Shown here: positions 28,320 through 36,335 of the stretch, in pieces | Numbering within the stretch: the stretch's first letter is position 1 | How the letters are laid out: each line of letters opens with the position of its first letter | Source of the DNA: Imtechella halotolerans | Lineage (GTDB): Bacteria; Bacteroidota; Bacteroidia; Flavobacteriales; Flavobacteriaceae | NCBI RefSeq assembly: GCF_028743515.2 | Contig: NZ_CP117969.2 | Location: forward strand, 865,001 to 929,000 | Direction: 5' to 3' | DNA: 64,000 bases | Translations under genes and position numbers: made by a program | The notes under the pieces: generated by a model | Database searches by the model: none | Told to the model about the DNA's origin: nothing | What the model saw: only the letters and a program-made list of their open reading frames with translations

Positions 28320-28868
28320 ATGAAATATCTTCTTGAAAATCAGCAGACATCACGAATCCTGTTTCGGGGAATTGAACTTTCCGATTTTAATGATTGGTTG
28401 GAGTTTCATAAAAATCCAATAACCTCTAGACATTGGATTGCTGAATTTAAAAGCCCTGAAATAGAGTGTGAGCAATGGTATGATACACAATTCTATCGAT
28501 ATAGAAATGATTTAGGAGGGATGAATGCACTTATTGAAAAGCAAACGGGTAAGTTGCTTGGTCATTGTGGACTTTTGGTTCAAGAAGTAGATGGAATCTC
28601 GGAATTGGAAATTGGCTATTCCCTCTTACCTGAATTCTGGAATAAAGGTTTTGCCACAGAAGCCGCTATGAAATGTAGAGATTTTGCTTTTGAAAATAAC
28701 CTGACAGACTCTCTTATTTCAATAATTAGTACCACCAATACTCCTTCTATTGCAGTTGCGTTAAAAAATGGGATGATACATGACAAAACAACCGTGTATA
28801 AAGGAAATCATGTACATATTTATAGAATTGAGATAACTGGTTGGAAAAGGAGTTACTCCTTAGATTGA
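28320..28868 (+). CDS. GNAT-family acetyltransferase (RimJ/RimL type)
   Basis: The 182-residue product starts with LLENQQTSRILFRGIELSDFNDWLEFHKNP, the usual RimJ/RimL opening 'L-x-T-x-R-L-x-L-R'. It has the LGHCGLLVQEVDGISELEIGYSLLPEFWNKGFATEAAMKCRDFAFE core with acetyl-CoA loop WNKGFATEA, then SIISTTNTPSIAVALKNGM. The acceptor is unknown. It follows the NTF2-like gene by 22 bp and converges on the NarL-type regulator with only 19 bp between stops. Confidence 0.87.
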   Translation: MKYLLENQQTSRILFRGIELSDFNDWLEFHKNPITSRHWIAEFKSPEIECEQWYDTQFYRYRNDLGGMNALIEKQTGKLLGHCGLLVQEVDGISELEIGYSLLPEFWNKGFATEAAMKCRDFAFENNLTDSLISIISTTNTPSIAVALKNGMIHDKTTVYKGNHVHIYRIEITGWKRSYSLD

Positions 28869-28887
28869 CAAAAACCATTTTTTAGGG

Positions 28888-29523
28888 TTAGTCAATTAAT
28901 TTATGTTCAATGGCAATTTTTACAAGTTCAGCCATATTCCGTGCTTTGAATTTTTGCAACAAGTTTCTTCTGTGTGTTTCTACGGTAATTATGGAGATAA
29001 AAAGAGTATCTGCTATTTCGGCCGAGGTATGTCCATTAGCAATAGCTTGTAGGATTTGATGTTCTCTTTTGGTAAGTCTTGGAACCTCATAAGAGTTTGA
29101 GGGTTGTTGTAGCATGATTTCCTGAACTTCATTACTTAATGCAAGATTGCCTTCTAATGCTTTTTGTATGCATAACAGAATTTCTTGGGCATCTGCATTT
29201 TTTAATATGTACCCATTACCACCATTTTGTAAAAATTGAAAAATGATACTTCGCTCAGCCTGATTACTAAGGGCTATAACAATGGTGTTAGGAGATTTTT
29301 GTTTAATAGATTTACAAAAATGTAATCCATTGCCATCATTTAAGACCATATCTAGTAACACGACGTCTACTACATTTTCTTGAATAAAGTCCAATAGAGC
29401 TGTCCCTTTTGTAAAGGAAAATACTTGAAAAGTAGTGTGATCCTGTAACAAGGCTTTTAAACCTTCCAAAATCATTGGATGATCATCTACAATGGCCAGT
29501 GGAATTTTCCCTGTTTTATGCAT
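28888..29523 (-). CDS. NarL/FixJ-type response regulator
   Basis: I take the ATG at 29523 as start (MHKTGKIPLAIVDDHPMIL), giving 211 residues. A further-upstream frame to 29607 would lie within the kinase gene. The receiver domain has the DD pair, phospho-acceptor Asp in VVLLDMVLNDGNG, and the Lys switch in GYILKNADAQEI. The C-terminal LuxR/GerE helix-turn-helix is clear (LTKREHQILQAIANGHTSAEIADTLFISIITVETHRRNLLQKF). It overlaps the kinase stop by 8 bp, implying translational coupling, so the two form a two-component pair. Target genes are unknown. Confidence 0.93.
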   Translation of the reverse strand: MHKTGKIPLAIVDDHPMILEGLKALLQDHTTFQVFSFTKGTALLDFIQENVVDVVLLDMVLNDGNGLHFCKSIKQKSPNTIVIALSNQAERSIIFQFLQNGGNGYILKNADAQEILLCIQKALEGNLALSNEVQEIMLQQPSNSYEVPRLTKREHQILQAIANGHTSAEIADTLFISIITVETHRRNLLQKFKARNMAELVKIAIEHKLID

Positions 29524-31495
29524 AGCATTCGATATTAATAGTCGTGCCTTCACCCACTTCAGATATGATTTCAAATGACCCTTCCACCAGTTTAATACGG
29601 TTTTCAATGTTTTTTAATCCCATTCCATAATGTATTTTATAGGTGTCGAAACCAACTCCATCATCTTCAATCGTTAGGTTTATGAGGTTATTATGTTGAC
29701 TAATTTGGACAATAACATTCGATGCCTGTGCATATTTTATAACATTACTAATACTTTCTTGCGTTATTCTATACAAGGCCAATTGCGTTTGAAAAGGAAT
29801 GTTTTCTGAAATATCAAAAGCTTCAAATTGTATCGTAAGATGCTGATGACTCATGGATTCACATAATTCTTTTAGCGCTATTTCTATTCCTAGGTTTTTT
29901 AGGGTTTCAGGCATAAGGTTTCTAGAAATCCTGCGCATTTCAATGATTGATTTGTCAAGCTTTTTTAAAATATCTTCAGCGTTTTGAATCCGATCTGTAT
30001 TTTCATTTGAAAGTATCATCCGAATATTGGCTAGCATTCCTCCAATACTGTCATGTAAGTCTTGAGCAATTCGCTGTCTTTCTTGTTCTTCTCCCTGAAG
30101 AATGGCTTGAGTTGCCTCATATTTATGCTGTTGTTCTATTTTGTGTAATTGTTGTTGATGGTTGATTTGAATTTGGGTAGTAAGCTTTTTTTGATTTTTA
30201 TAATTGATATAGATAAGTATGGCTATGATAAGGAGAAGTACCAAAGCAATGGCTAGTAGGCCTAAACGAAGATTTTTATTTTTGGCCTTTAAGGCATTTT
30301 CTATTTTTTCTCTTTTTAAGTTATCAATGGTTTGTTGCTTTTCAGCAGTTTTATGCAGTATTTCCAGCTCATTCATTTTTTCCAGTAACTTATTTTGCTG
30401 AATACTATCACCTAAGACGGACGCTTTAGTTAACCACTGATATGCCTCCTTATAGTTACCCTGAAGTTGGTTTACGTAGGCTAATTGAGAAAAGGTTATT
30501 TTACGATTAACTACTTCTTTAGTCAGTATATTATCCTGTAGAATGTCTTCTAAGACAGCTTGTGCCTTGTTATAATCTTTCAACATTAAATGGACGTTAT
30601 ACATTCGAAACTTTAACAATTGTAGTAGCTTCCATTGTTTGAGCTCTGTAGCTGATTTTACTCCCTTATCCAAACTTTCTATTGCATTAGAATATTCTTG
30701 TTTGGTAGTAAAATACATAGCCTGTTGATAGTAGTAGTTAGGAAAATGGGATGATGTTGGATATTTTTCAATGAGTCGACTTGCTTTGTCAATATATATT
30801 TTGGCTGATTGACTATCAGGTTTATAACAGTAATTACTTATGAGGTTGAAATAGGTAATTAAGTGAGTGGCAGTTTCAGTGGGTAACTCTTGTAAAACCG
30901 CAAGCGCTTTGAGGTGATGTTCTTCAGCTGTATCAAATTGTCCCACGGACATAAAGGTGAGTCCTAATTGAGTCTTAAAATAGGCTTGAAGTTCTTTGTT
31001 CTTGGATTCTATGGCCAATGGAATACATTGAGTGGTTAGCTGCTCTACCATATAATCATACCCCTTTTCTTCTACCTGAATATAAGCATATTGATACCAG
31101 GCTCGTGCTAAAAGCATCTTACTTTGGGTATTCTTTACTAATCCTACATCTTCAATGACTTTTTTGTAATACGCTTTAGCCTTTTCTTTTTGTGATTGAT
31201 GTGTGTAATAATATCCTTGATAATAATTAAGCATCGCTTTGGAAAGTACTTCTTTATTTGGATGAAGTAAAACATGGTTTAAAGCTTGTTTACTTTGAAT
31301 ACTGTCTTTAGGAGCCCAATAGGCCGAAATAAGTAATAGATTGTGTAATTGAATGCTATCAGCGCTACTATTTTGAATATTCTCTTGTAGTGCTTGTATA
31401 TAGTTTTTCTCATCTAATGGGATTAGGTCTTGAGCAAAAAAAGTATTCCAAAAACATACAACTAGGAAATACAGAAGGTTAAGTCGCTTACTCAT
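29516..31495 (-). CDS. TPR-containing sensor histidine kinase (NarX/HisKA_3 type)
   Basis: The 659-residue product has a signal peptide (ending NTFFAQ), then ~370 residues of TPR-type helical repeats in the periplasm. One transmembrane helix follows (LRLGLLAIALVLLLIIAILIYI, ~residue 410). A HisKA_3 phospho-acceptor box (ERQRIAQDLHDSIGGMLANIRMIL, His in LHDS) and an HATPase_c domain (NVIKYA, IEDDGVGFD, GMGLKNIENRIKLVEG) complete it. The TPR sensor suggests detection of a protein or peptide in the periplasm (inference). Its partner regulator overlaps it by 8 bp. Confidence 0.93.
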   Translation of the reverse strand: MSKRLNLLYFLVVCFWNTFFAQDLIPLDEKNYIQALQENIQNSSADSIQLHNLLLISAYWAPKDSIQSKQALNHVLLHPNKEVLSKAMLNYYQGYYYTHQSQKEKAKAYYKKVIEDVGLVKNTQSKMLLARAWYQYAYIQVEEKGYDYMVEQLTTQCIPLAIESKNKELQAYFKTQLGLTFMSVGQFDTAEEHHLKALAVLQELPTETATHLITYFNLISNYCYKPDSQSAKIYIDKASRLIEKYPTSSHFPNYYYQQAMYFTTKQEYSNAIESLDKGVKSATELKQWKLLQLLKFRMYNVHLMLKDYNKAQAVLEDILQDNILTKEVVNRKITFSQLAYVNQLQGNYKEAYQWLTKASVLGDSIQQNKLLEKMNELEILHKTAEKQQTIDNLKREKIENALKAKNKNLRLGLLAIALVLLLIIAILIYINYKNQKKLTTQIQINHQQQLHKIEQQHKYEATQAILQGEEQERQRIAQDLHDSIGGMLANIRMILSNENTDRIQNAEDILKKLDKSIIEMRRISRNLMPETLKNLGIEIALKELCESMSHQHLTIQFEAFDISENIPFQTQLALYRITQESISNVIKYAQASNVIVQISQHNNLINLTIEDDGVGFDTYKIHYGMGLKNIENRIKLVEGSFEIISEVGEGTTINIECYA

Positions 31496-31659
31496 TTTAG
31501 ATAACTTAGGCTACAAATATCAACATAAAAGGAGTACTATTTTGATTTAAATAATAAATTCATGGTATACCATTAGAAATGAAATCATGGTTAGTGATGA
31601 TTGTGGGAAATATTGAATTAAAACAACTTTGCCTTCGTGTAAAATTGAAAAATATATTT

Positions 31660-32106
31660 ATGAAAAAAATGAATTTTAAGAAGAGTAGCATAGTTGTAGT
31701 GATGCTTTTAGTAGTTAATGGCTTTATGGTAAGTTGTAGTAAAGACAGCGGAGAGGAAAAAAATCAGGGTACAATAGACATAGCAGTTGGGACCTATAAA
31801 GGGACTCTGAATGTGTATGGTGATTTACCTAATTCAGAACAATATAAATTTTATGATGCCGTGTTAATTGTTACCAAAGTAGATAAGGATCACCTTAAAG
31901 TAACTGCTAAATCTGGTGAAGATTATTCCGCAGTTACAGAGAAAGTCTTTAAAGTAGAACCCTTTGTTGAAACTGATGTACATTCTGTAATAGGTAATCT
32001 TAGTGGGTCATTGTGGTATACCGCAGATGCAAAAAGCATTTATGTGCAAACTGAAGCACAATCTGCAACAGACATTGAATACAGTTTTGATGGTGCCAAA
32101 CAATAA
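31660..32106 (+). CDS. small lipoprotein of unknown function
   Basis: The start at 31660 (MKKMNFKKSSIVVVMLLVVNGFMVSCSKD) gives a proper lipobox signal with Cys near residue 25. An upstream ATG at 31579 would place a long tail ahead of the signal. The mature ~120 residues form a beta-rich domain (GTYKGTLNVYGDLP, AVLIVTKVDKDHLKVTAKSG, GSLWYTADAKSIYVQTE) resembling the small lipocalin-like or calycin-like lipoproteins of Bacteroidota, but I cannot name the family. It lies 28 bp upstream of an OmpA lipoprotein gene and probably shares its transcript. Confidence 0.75.
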   Translation: MKKMNFKKSSIVVVMLLVVNGFMVSCSKDSGEEKNQGTIDIAVGTYKGTLNVYGDLPNSEQYKFYDAVLIVTKVDKDHLKVTAKSGEDYSAVTEKVFKVEPFVETDVHSVIGNLSGSLWYTADAKSIYVQTEAQSATDIEYSFDGAKQ

Positions 32107-32134
32107 GTATTACTTTTTATGTTCATAAATTGAA

Positions 32135-33133
32135 ATGAAAGAGTTATTGTTAATTGGTTGTGTTTTTGCACTATTTGCCTGTACCGATAAAACATCCAAT
32201 AAGCCCCAGCCTATATTGCTTGAGCAAGAGAAATTATCGGATACAACACAGCTCAGCTCAGTTGCTTCCGAGGAATTTTCTGTGAATAGCATCCCTTATT
32301 CAGAGGTAGTCATAGGTGCCTTTCCATATATGACCTTACCTGAAGGACTTAAGGCTCAGAATAAACCCTTTCAAAAGGAGTATGATGTTTGTTTTTTTCC
32401 TATTAATGGTGTGATGACTCCTTTTGAAGGGAAATTGTACAAACTTAATGTGGTAAAGGAACCCGGGAAAGAGTTTTCTAAAAGGTACTTTGAGAAAAGT
32501 CTGGGAACATATCTCGAGTCTATTGGTGGGGTAAAGGTATTTGAGGGTTATATAAGTAAAGATGAATATTATAGATATCATAAAGAAGATCCTAACAAAG
32601 GAGATGAGGGTGATATTGGATATTTTGATGAACATATTACTTTCTATATGATTAGATGCAAGGATCAGGGAAATATCTATGTGCAATATTCAGCGGACAA
32701 CTATAGTGGAAAACTAAATGTATTGCAGGAAAAACAGTTGAATCAGACCATTAAAAAAATATCTTCTAAGGAAATTGTACATACACTAAATGACCAAGGT
32801 AAAGTAGTTTTATATATCAATTTTGATATAAATAAGGCAACTATAACTAAAGAAGGGGATGAAGTGGTGATGCAAATAGTAAAGGCGTTAGAGGAGAATA
32901 ATTCATTAGCTATTTCTATTGACGGTCATACAGATGACACTGGGGAAGGGGAGTACAATATAAAGTTGTCAAAAGAACGAGCTGATGCAGTAGTAAGCAA
33001 GCTTGTGCAAAATGGCATTAATTCCACTCGAGTGTCAGCAAATGGATACGGCGCTACCAGACCTTTAGTTCCCAATGATACGGAAGAGAATAAGGCTAAA
33101 AATAGACGTGTTGAACTAGTTAAAAGAAATTGA
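32135..33133 (+). CDS. OmpA-family lipoprotein
   Basis: The 332-residue product has a lipobox signal (LIGCVFALFACTDK, Cys near residue 16). A ~190-residue domain with FKLN/FEGKLYKLNVVKEPG-type strands follows. The C-terminal OmpA domain carries YINFDINKATITKEG, IDGHTDDTGEGEYNIKLSKERADAV and NKAKNRRVEL, with the Asp and Arg that grip diaminopimelate in peptidoglycan. It tethers the outer membrane to the cell wall, and the N-terminal domain may have a binding role. Forms a two-gene unit with the preceding lipoprotein, ending at the terminator at 33225. Confidence 0.88.
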   Translation: MKELLLIGCVFALFACTDKTSNKPQPILLEQEKLSDTTQLSSVASEEFSVNSIPYSEVVIGAFPYMTLPEGLKAQNKPFQKEYDVCFFPINGVMTPFEGKLYKLNVVKEPGKEFSKRYFEKSLGTYLESIGGVKVFEGYISKDEYYRYHKEDPNKGDEGDIGYFDEHITFYMIRCKDQGNIYVQYSADNYSGKLNVLQEKQLNQTIKKISSKEIVHTLNDQGKVVLYINFDINKATITKEGDEVVMQIVKALEENNSLAISIDGHTDDTGEGEYNIKLSKERADAVVSKLVQNGINSTRVSANGYGATRPLVPNDTEENKAKNRRVELVKRN

Positions 33134-33224
33134 TTACTTGATGTAGTATCTAGAAAATCATAGTGTTACTTGCAGTTAGGGCATTTCATGACAACTTTTG
33201 GGTTAGTTGATGAAAGTAACATGT

Positions 33225-33251
33225 AAAACCACCCATTCTTTGGGTGGTTTT
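33225..33251. terminator. bidirectional Rho-independent terminator
   Basis: AAAACCACCCA pairs with TGGGTGGTTTT across a 5-nt loop (11-bp stem) and a T-run follows on plus, with A-rich bases opposite. It lies between the convergent OmpA-lipoprotein and AhpD-like genes. Confidence 0.9.
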
Positions 33252-33262
33252 TTAGCAACTGA

Positions 33263-33808
33263 TTATAGTTCTTCTGCTAATGGAAAGTCAATTTCGAAAT
33301 TAGCAAGATTATGAATATAATTACTAATAATTTTGTCACCAATCATCATTACAACATCTATCATATTGGCTTCATCGTAACCGGCTTCAAAGAAGGTGTG
33401 TATGGCTTCCTGAGAAGCTTTTCCACGATTATTAACAACTGCAGTAGTGAATTTTGCAAGCGCATCCAGCTTGTCATTAAAATCTATCGTACCTTTTCGA
33501 ATGGCTAGTATTTGTTCCTTTGAAAAGCCATGCAGTTGACCTATAACTGTATGAGCGGATTGGCAATATTTACACTGATTTAATTGACTAGTTACTAAAT
33601 TTACTACTTCCTTTTCTTTTGCTGTTAAGGTGGTTTTCCTGTTTTGTAAAGCGAGGTAATCTGCTAAAGCTGTATCGTTTTTAGCAAAATAGGCATATAC
33701 ATTAGGTAGAAATCCAATTTGTTTTTCAAGGGTATTAAAAATAGCTTGATTGTTTGTTGATACTTCCTCTCTTTCGGGAATTCTAAAAGTCACTTTTGTA
33801 GTTGTCAT
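33263..33808 (-). CDS. AhpD-like / carboxymuconolactone decarboxylase-family protein
   Basis: The 181-residue product has the family's Cys-x-x-Cys and His site in NQCKYCQSAHTVIG (residues ~78-91). A helical bundle follows, with GTIDFNDKLDALAKFTTAVVNNRGKASQEAIHTFFEAGYDEANMIDVVMMIGDKIISNYIH. Members act as peroxidase-linked thiol reductases or decarboxylases. The CxxC form points to alkylhydroperoxidase-type redox activity (inference). The AraC-type gene 94 bp upstream on the same strand is its likely regulator. Confidence 0.88.
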   Translation of the reverse strand: MTTTKVTFRIPEREEVSTNNQAIFNTLEKQIGFLPNVYAYFAKNDTALADYLALQNRKTTLTAKEKEVVNLVTSQLNQCKYCQSAHTVIGQLHGFSKEQILAIRKGTIDFNDKLDALAKFTTAVVNNRGKASQEAIHTFFEAGYDEANMIDVVMMIGDKIISNYIHNLANFEIDFPLAEEL

Positions 33809-33902
33809 ATTTGAATACTTAAAATTTGTAGTGCAAATATGAGGAGATTCAGAGGGTGGTAGTTAGGGAAGATTTCCTTAAGACTTATCGATTTTTCCCG
33901 TC

Positions 33903-34730
33903 CTATTCCGTGTTGTTTCTAAAAGTTGAAGGTGATACTCCTTGATTCTTTTTGAAAAATCTACTAAAGGATTGTATGTCTGGGAACCCCAATTCATACC
34001 CTATTTCAGAAATGTCCTTTTCCGTATAAAGTAAATATCTTTTTGCCTCTAAGAGGATACGCTCCTGAATAAACTGTAAAGGAGTTTTTCCACTAATTTT
34101 TTTAAAGGTATTGGAAATTGTTTTTGGTGATTTAAATAGAAGAGCGGCATATTGAGCAACATGGTGCTTTTTCTTAAAATGTACTTCTACTAAAAAGTTA
34201 AATTCTCTTACTAAATCATTTTGGAAAGATGTTACATCATCTAGCTTGTGCTGCTTTTTATAAATACGGGTACATAGAATTAGAATACGCTTTAACATTA
34301 CCTGAAGCATTTCTAATTGTAAGGCATCATTCATTTCAATCTCTAGGGCGGCCATTCTCCAAGCAGTTTGTAATACCTCCAATTGTGTGTTTTCAAACAC
34401 AATTATGGGTAATTTAGCAGCTCCATAGTATAAAATTCCTTTACAACTGACCTCACTATCATGATCTAAAATACAATAGAATTGTCTGTTGAACCTAAGA
34501 AGATTTACGGTATGTATGTGTTCATATTCAAGCGAATGAAATTGAGTTAAACAGATTACTTCATTGGTGTTAAATGTATATGATTGCCCATCAACTTTAA
34601 CCTTGTTACCATCAGAGGTAAACCAAAGGAGTCGTAGTACTTCTTTTTGTTTTTCTTCTAAATGTTGGCAATTAGTACGGTCTATAGACTGTATTTCAAA
34701 ATATTCGTGATGTGTACCTATAAACTTCAT
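33903..34730 (-). CDS. AraC-family transcriptional regulator
   Basis: The 275-residue product has an N-terminal ~150-residue sensing domain and a C-terminal HTH_18 pair. The first is KKKHHVAQYAALLFKSPKTISNTFKKISGKTPLQFIQERILLEAKRYLL and the second EKDISEIGYELGFPDIQSFSRFFKKNQGVSPSTFRNN. It is cytoplasmic. It is in tandem with the AhpD-like gene, its likely target. The sensing domain resembles cupin-like AraC N-termini but I cannot identify the ligand. Confidence 0.9.
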   Translation of the reverse strand: MKFIGTHHEYFEIQSIDRTNCQHLEEKQKEVLRLLWFTSDGNKVKVDGQSYTFNTNEVICLTQFHSLEYEHIHTVNLLRFNRQFYCILDHDSEVSCKGILYYGAAKLPIIVFENTQLEVLQTAWRMAALEIEMNDALQLEMLQVMLKRILILCTRIYKKQHKLDDVTSFQNDLVREFNFLVEVHFKKKHHVAQYAALLFKSPKTISNTFKKISGKTPLQFIQERILLEAKRYLLYTEKDISEIGYELGFPDIQSFSRFFKKNQGVSPSTFRNNTE

Positions 34731-34800
34731 GTCCTACAAAGATCGCAATTCTTATATCAAGCTACGACATTATTTCTTTTTAAGTCTCGTCCATTAAAGT

Positions 34801-35430
34801 TTAGGGTAACTCATAGGCTGTAGAGGCTATAAAAGTCCACACTCCATCTATTTTTTCAAGATAAAAGAGTGTACCGCTTTTATGGGTAGAACCATTTTCA
34901 GATGACATGTACCAATAGGATTCCATGCCAACTAGAGCTTGATTACTACTTTCGTTAAATCCTATTTTGGTAAAAGTAGTATACCATTTTCCGCCATTTG
35001 GATACTTTTTGTCAAAAAGCTCCCATGATATGCTATGGTTGGCTCTATCAAAATAATAAGAATAGGCATCATTGGAAAGGAGATAAGTTTCTTTACCAGG
35101 TACCACAATATCAGGACCTAAAAGGTAGGTAGCACTGTTTTCTAGTTGAAATTGATTGTATAACCCTTCATCCATGGCTGCTAATTTTTCTAAATTAAAA
35201 AAAAGAGTCAATTTTTCTTCAGAAGGGGTATATGCAGAGGTTTTCTGTCTTACAACTAGTTGTGAGCTGCTAAATCTTTCTAGTACATGGCTATAGATTT
35301 GATATTCATCTATACTGATAGCATCTGCTTGTTCAATTGGAAATTCTGGAATTGAGTCCTCATTTTTATCACAGGAAAATTGGATACATGAACCTACAAT
35401 AACTACTAAAAATGCCCATACTTTTTTCAT
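34801..35430 (-). CDS. lipoprotein of unknown function
   Basis: The 209-residue product has a lipobox signal (VVIVGSCIQFSCDKNED, Cys near residue 20). The mature domain has regular beta strands with GGKWYTTFTKIGFNESSNQALVGMESYWYMSSENGS, then TLFYLEKIDGVWTFIASTAYELP at the C-terminus. The last motif resembles the 'W-x-I' ending of NTF2/SnoaL-like or lipocalin-like envelope proteins, but no family is certain. It is 202 bp downstream of the eight-gene operon ending at 35633 and may be transcribed with it or separately. Confidence 0.7.
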   Translation of the reverse strand: MKKVWAFLVVIVGSCIQFSCDKNEDSIPEFPIEQADAISIDEYQIYSHVLERFSSSQLVVRQKTSAYTPSEEKLTLFFNLEKLAAMDEGLYNQFQLENSATYLLGPDIVVPGKETYLLSNDAYSYYFDRANHSISWELFDKKYPNGGKWYTTFTKIGFNESSNQALVGMESYWYMSSENGSTHKSGTLFYLEKIDGVWTFIASTAYELP

Positions 35431-35632
35431 ACAATCTACTTTATATACTCTCTATTGTTTTAGGCAGTGATAGTTGAATGACTAACAACTGCGTTTTTAC
35501 AATTTAAAAATTCGAAAAGCAGAAGTCAATAATTATGCCATATGGTGTAGGGAAACTGTGAAATTAAGAAAGGTTTTTAGTGTTAATGCATTAAAATTTA
35601 TATTTTCCAATAAAAAATGGTTTATATGGTAT

Positions 35633-36331
35633 CTAAAAATATTTTCCAATCCATTTGGAGGTTGGAATATTTTCTACGGATTTGACACTTACCTTATCTG
35701 GAAAAGATGCCATGATGTTAGGGTCGGTTTTGTAAATATGTTCAATTTTGTATTCAAGAAAATTAAATCCTTGTTTTAACTGTAAATCGTAGCTATAGGC
35801 AACCTGGACATCTCCATCCTCTGCTGCTTTTGTTTGTATACATTCTTCTTTATAATTTACGGGTTTGGATACATATATAAGCTTATAATAAGAGCCTATT
35901 ATTGGATCCATATAGGCAGGGTCTTCAACCCATGGAAGGAGTTCCTCATTAGATACGGTAAATATGACGCCTACATATCGATTGTCACTTGTCCAAAGGG
36001 AAAGGAAGCCAGCATCAAATGAGAATACATTTTCCTCTTCTGATACCATATCCATTCCATAATCACATTGAGAAAATAAGGTATACCATAGCTTTGAAGA
36101 TTCGCTGGTAGCCATTTCAGTTGATACGGCGATTTCCTTTGGAAAATTAAAATTAATGGTTCCAGAAGATGGTACTTGCCCTACCTCAATGGGTTGTTCC
36201 ATGCCAAAAGGCATTACCATCACTCGTACATCTAATGCGCCAAAGGGATAGTTTTCAATTTTTGGTGGTGTTTGTGAGCATCCTATAAAGGAGATAACTA
36301 AACAAATTAGTAGTGGAAGTCTGTTATTCAT
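35633..36331 (-). CDS. lipoprotein, paralogue of the secreted protein at 4723-5421
   Basis: I start it at the ATG at 36331 (MNNRLPLLICLVISFIGCSQTPP), which gives a lipobox signal with Cys near residue 18 and 232 residues. The next gene upstream stops at 36336, four bases before. Shared landmarks with the 4723-5421 protein are MVMPFGMEQPIEVGQ, TINFNFP, YVGVIFTVS, LLPWVEDPAYMDP, YKLIYVSKP and GFNFLEYKIEHIYK. Function unknown. Last gene of the eight-gene operon starting at 44822. Confidence 0.8.
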   Translation of the reverse strand: MNNRLPLLICLVISFIGCSQTPPKIENYPFGALDVRVMVMPFGMEQPIEVGQVPSSGTINFNFPKEIAVSTEMATSESSKLWYTLFSQCDYGMDMVSEEENVFSFDAGFLSLWTSDNRYVGVIFTVSNEELLPWVEDPAYMDPIIGSYYKLIYVSKPVNYKEECIQTKAAEDGDVQVAYSYDLQLKQGFNFLEYKIEHIYKTDPNIMASFPDKVSVKSVENIPTSKWIGKYF

Positions 36332-36335
36332 GACA